This document shows positions 61,658-64,000 of a stretch of 64,000 bases of DNA, in pieces. Below the pieces are notes generated by a model. That model worked only from the letters and a program-made list of their open reading frames with translations. It ran no database searches and had not been told where the DNA came from. Each line of letters opens with the position of its first letter. Position 1 is the stretch's first letter. This DNA is from Phycomyces nitens. Its lineage: Eukaryota > Mucoromycota > Mucoromycetes > Mucorales > Phycomycetaceae. A program made the translations under genes and the position numbers. The stretch spans positions 8,122,001 through 8,186,000 of the forward strand of contig JAHRBC010000001.1 of assembly GCA_022702545.1 (NCBI GenBank), written 5' to 3'.

Positions 61658-64000
61658 ATGGAAGACAAGGCACACAAAGCACACAACAAAAAAAAGGGAG
61701 GAAAGAAGGAAGCAAAGGCCGAGAATAAATTCACAAACTCAAAAAAGTCTAGCAATCCAAGGGTAATAAGAATATATATTTATTCAAGTATATAAAAGAT
61801 TAAATGAATATTTTAGAACAATCGATCGCAATTCAACTTATTCATTCATTCTTTAATTCATTCCCAAAATACCCACAATAAAGGCATTCACCTTTCAAAG
61901 TGCAGGAAGAGCAGAAAAGACCGCCAGACGTAATAATGACAATGACCAAAAGAAACTCCATGTCCCAATGGTCGATCGCACTCCAATCGAGTCTCCTCCG
62001 GTTGTGATTGCAGTAGTCGGTCCACCAAACGTAAGGAGATTCTCAAACACATGTGTATACATATATAGATAGATTCTGACATTCTGTCTCTAGAGTGGCA
62101 AGTCAACCTTGATCCGTTCGCTCGTAAAACGCTATACAAAGCACAACCTGACCGAGATAAAGGGACCCATCACAGTTGTCAGTGGAAAAAAGAGACGGTT
62201 GACATTTATGGAGTGCGCCAACGATATGAACTCAATGATCGATATCGCAAAGATTGCCGACCTGGTACTCTTGACAATCGATGCCAGTTTTGGATTTGAA
62301 ATGGTAAAAATAGATCTACAAGTCTTGCGAGTATGATTAACAAGTCTCTATAGGAAACCTTTGAATTCCTCAACATCCTTCAATCTCATGGATTCCCAAA
62401 AGTCATGGGCGTCTTGACCCATCTAGACAAATTCCGCAACAACAAGGCCCTTCGTCTCACGAAAAAGAAGCTCAAGCATCGTTTCTGGACAGAGATTTAC
62501 GAAGGTGCAAAGTTGTTTTATCTTTCGGGTATCATCAATGGAAAGTATCCCAACATGGAGATCCAGAACCTCTCTCGTTTCATTTCAGTCATGAAGTTCC
62601 GTCCTCTTTTGTGGCGCAACACCCATCCTTATGTCGTCGCAGATCGTATCGAAGACTTGACAGATCCAGAACTCATCCACAGAAAGCCCAACTGCGACCG
62701 CACTGTAACCTTGTATGGATATCTACGTGGAACAAATCTCAAGCCCAATATGCGAGTCCATATTCCTGGTGCAGGAGATCATGTATTGGCAGATGTGTCT
62801 GTCCTGCCTGATCCTTGTCCTTTGCCCGACAAGGAACGCAAGCGTCTGGATGAAAAATACAAGCTAATCTATGCCCCAATGTCAGATGTTGGTGGTGTAA
62901 TGTACGACAAGGATGCTGTGTACATTAATGTGCCCGGTCATTTTACAAAAAAGTCTGCCTATGCACCAACTGAGGAGCAGCCAGACCAGGAGGAAGAAGA
63001 AGAGGAGCTTCCTTATGGCCAGGGTGAAAAGATGGTTATGGACCTTCAGGATGCGTCTGATACATTTGCCGATCAATTGGCAGATTCAGAGCTACGGATC
63101 TTTTCGAATTCGGCACCAGTTAGAGCTGGCGATATAGACGAAGATGAGGAGGAGGAGGATAAGATTAGCATCACAGAGTCCATGGAACAAGACGATCAGG
63201 GCAGAACTAGACGCAGAGCCGTTTTTGGTGATGCAGACCCTGAATTCGATGAGGATGATGAAGACGATGATGAAGACGAGGATGAAGATGAGATGATGGA
63301 AAGCGGTCAAGATTCCGACGCTGAAGGACCCCAGCGTGGTTCTGCTCTCACAAAGTTCGATACTCGCAACATCCGCAAAAAGGGCGAAAAGGAAGACAAG
63401 GAAGATGTAGAAGCTGAAGATATCCAATTTGCTGACAGTGACAGCGAGTTTGCCCTCTCTGAAGAAGAGGAGATGATCAATGTCGATGGTCGTCTTCGTG
63501 CCCAAGATTCTGATGATGATGATGAGTCAATGGCCGGTGAATTGCGCTGGAAGGCCAATCTTAAAGAAAAGGCCAACAGTCTTTTCCATAACCATCGTCG
63601 TGTGAACCTCATGTCACTTATCTACAACAAACCAGAGCTGTCTCCCGAAGACATTGCTGCCGGAAATTATAACGAAAAGGAAGATGAAGATGAATCAGAG
63701 GATGAGGAGGAGGAAGAATTCTTCAAGCTTAAATACGAAAACAACGACAAGGCTGTTGAAATCATCGATAGTTCCCGCCAGCAACCCAATGTCGAAGCTC
63801 TAGATATGTGGGAAGATGAGGATGCATTGGATTCTATTCGTAACAGATTCATTACCGGCGAGACTGGCGAAGATGATGACGAGAAACCCGAAGAAGAAGA
63901 AGAGGTGTTTGGTGACTTTGAGGATCTTGAGGATGAGGGTGCCAATGGATCAAAAGAGGAGGAGGAAAAAGAACAGGATCCTGTTGAAGCCGAGCGCGAG
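61658..64000 (+). CDS. BMS1: Ribosome biogenesis GTPase Bms1, N-terminal part
   Basis: Exons 61658-61762, 61884-62030, 62094-62303 and 62354 to the right edge join in frame. The protein begins with a Lys-rich tail (NKKKGGKKEAKAENKF), then the GTPase domain: G1 VVGPPNSGKSTLIRSLVKRY, split by an intron between PPN and SGKS; IKGPITVVSGKKRRLTFMEC; and the G4-like GVLTHLDKFRN. The AARP2CN region follows (YVVADRIEDLTDPELIH, VTLYGYLRGTNLKPNMRVHI), then long acidic stretches (DEDDEDDDEDEDEDEMMESG) from about residue 500. The C-terminal DUF663 domain lies beyond the window. Bms1 works in the nucleolus in 18S rRNA processing with Rcl1. The ATG chosen is the first in frame before a CT/GA-rich leader. 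Confidence 0.95.

Overview
The window is nuclear DNA from a fungus. Genes are split by many short introns (mostly 40 to 110 nt, GT-AG with a few GC-AG), spacers are very AT-rich with long T/A and TA runs, and relics of DNA transposons (Tc1/mariner and Mutator types) are common. The protein set (a full DMX-like Rav1 with C-terminal WD40 repeats, a Pho80-type cyclin, an F-box/Sec10 recyclin, mitochondrial ATP synthase beta) and codon use fit an early-diverging fungus, most likely a mucoralean Mucoromycota such as a Phycomyces relative. The species guess is inference.

Layout. 1-809: start of a CHORD-domain co-chaperone, cut by the left edge. 810-12449: gene-poor, with a three-copy 260-bp tandem array (2310-3060) and two broken Tc1-like transposons (4480-5707 and 6590-7614). 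12450-41464: the gene-dense part, holding OXR1 (TLDc), RAV1/DMXL, ZWF1 (G6PDH), a PCL-type cyclin, RCY1, a coiled-coil protein of unknown role, a two-TM fungal protein, an LYR-motif protein (MZM1-like), a four-TM MARVEL-like protein and ATP2. 43092-45205: a cytochrome P450. 46440-53881: a broken Mutator-like element of about 7.4 kb with a perfect 9-bp target duplication, containing repeats and two further Tc1 relics. 56555-60195: a GPI-anchored aspartic protease and PEX22. 60637-61467: a short TA-flanked inverted-repeat element. 61658-64000: start of BMS1, cut by the right edge.

How genes fit together. OXR1 and RAV1 are convergent neighbours (345 bp between stop codons). In yeast the RAVE complex (Rav1) assembles V-ATPase and Oxr1 promotes its disassembly, so this pair may be a functional neighbourhood. 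RAV1 is divergent from ZWF1 across 582 bp, and the cyclin is divergent from RCY1 across 502 bp. RCY1 acts in endosomal recycling, so several endosome/vacuole acidification genes lie within about 20 kb. Exon joins quoted below were checked by reading frame by hand; domain names rest on recognised motifs, not on searches.
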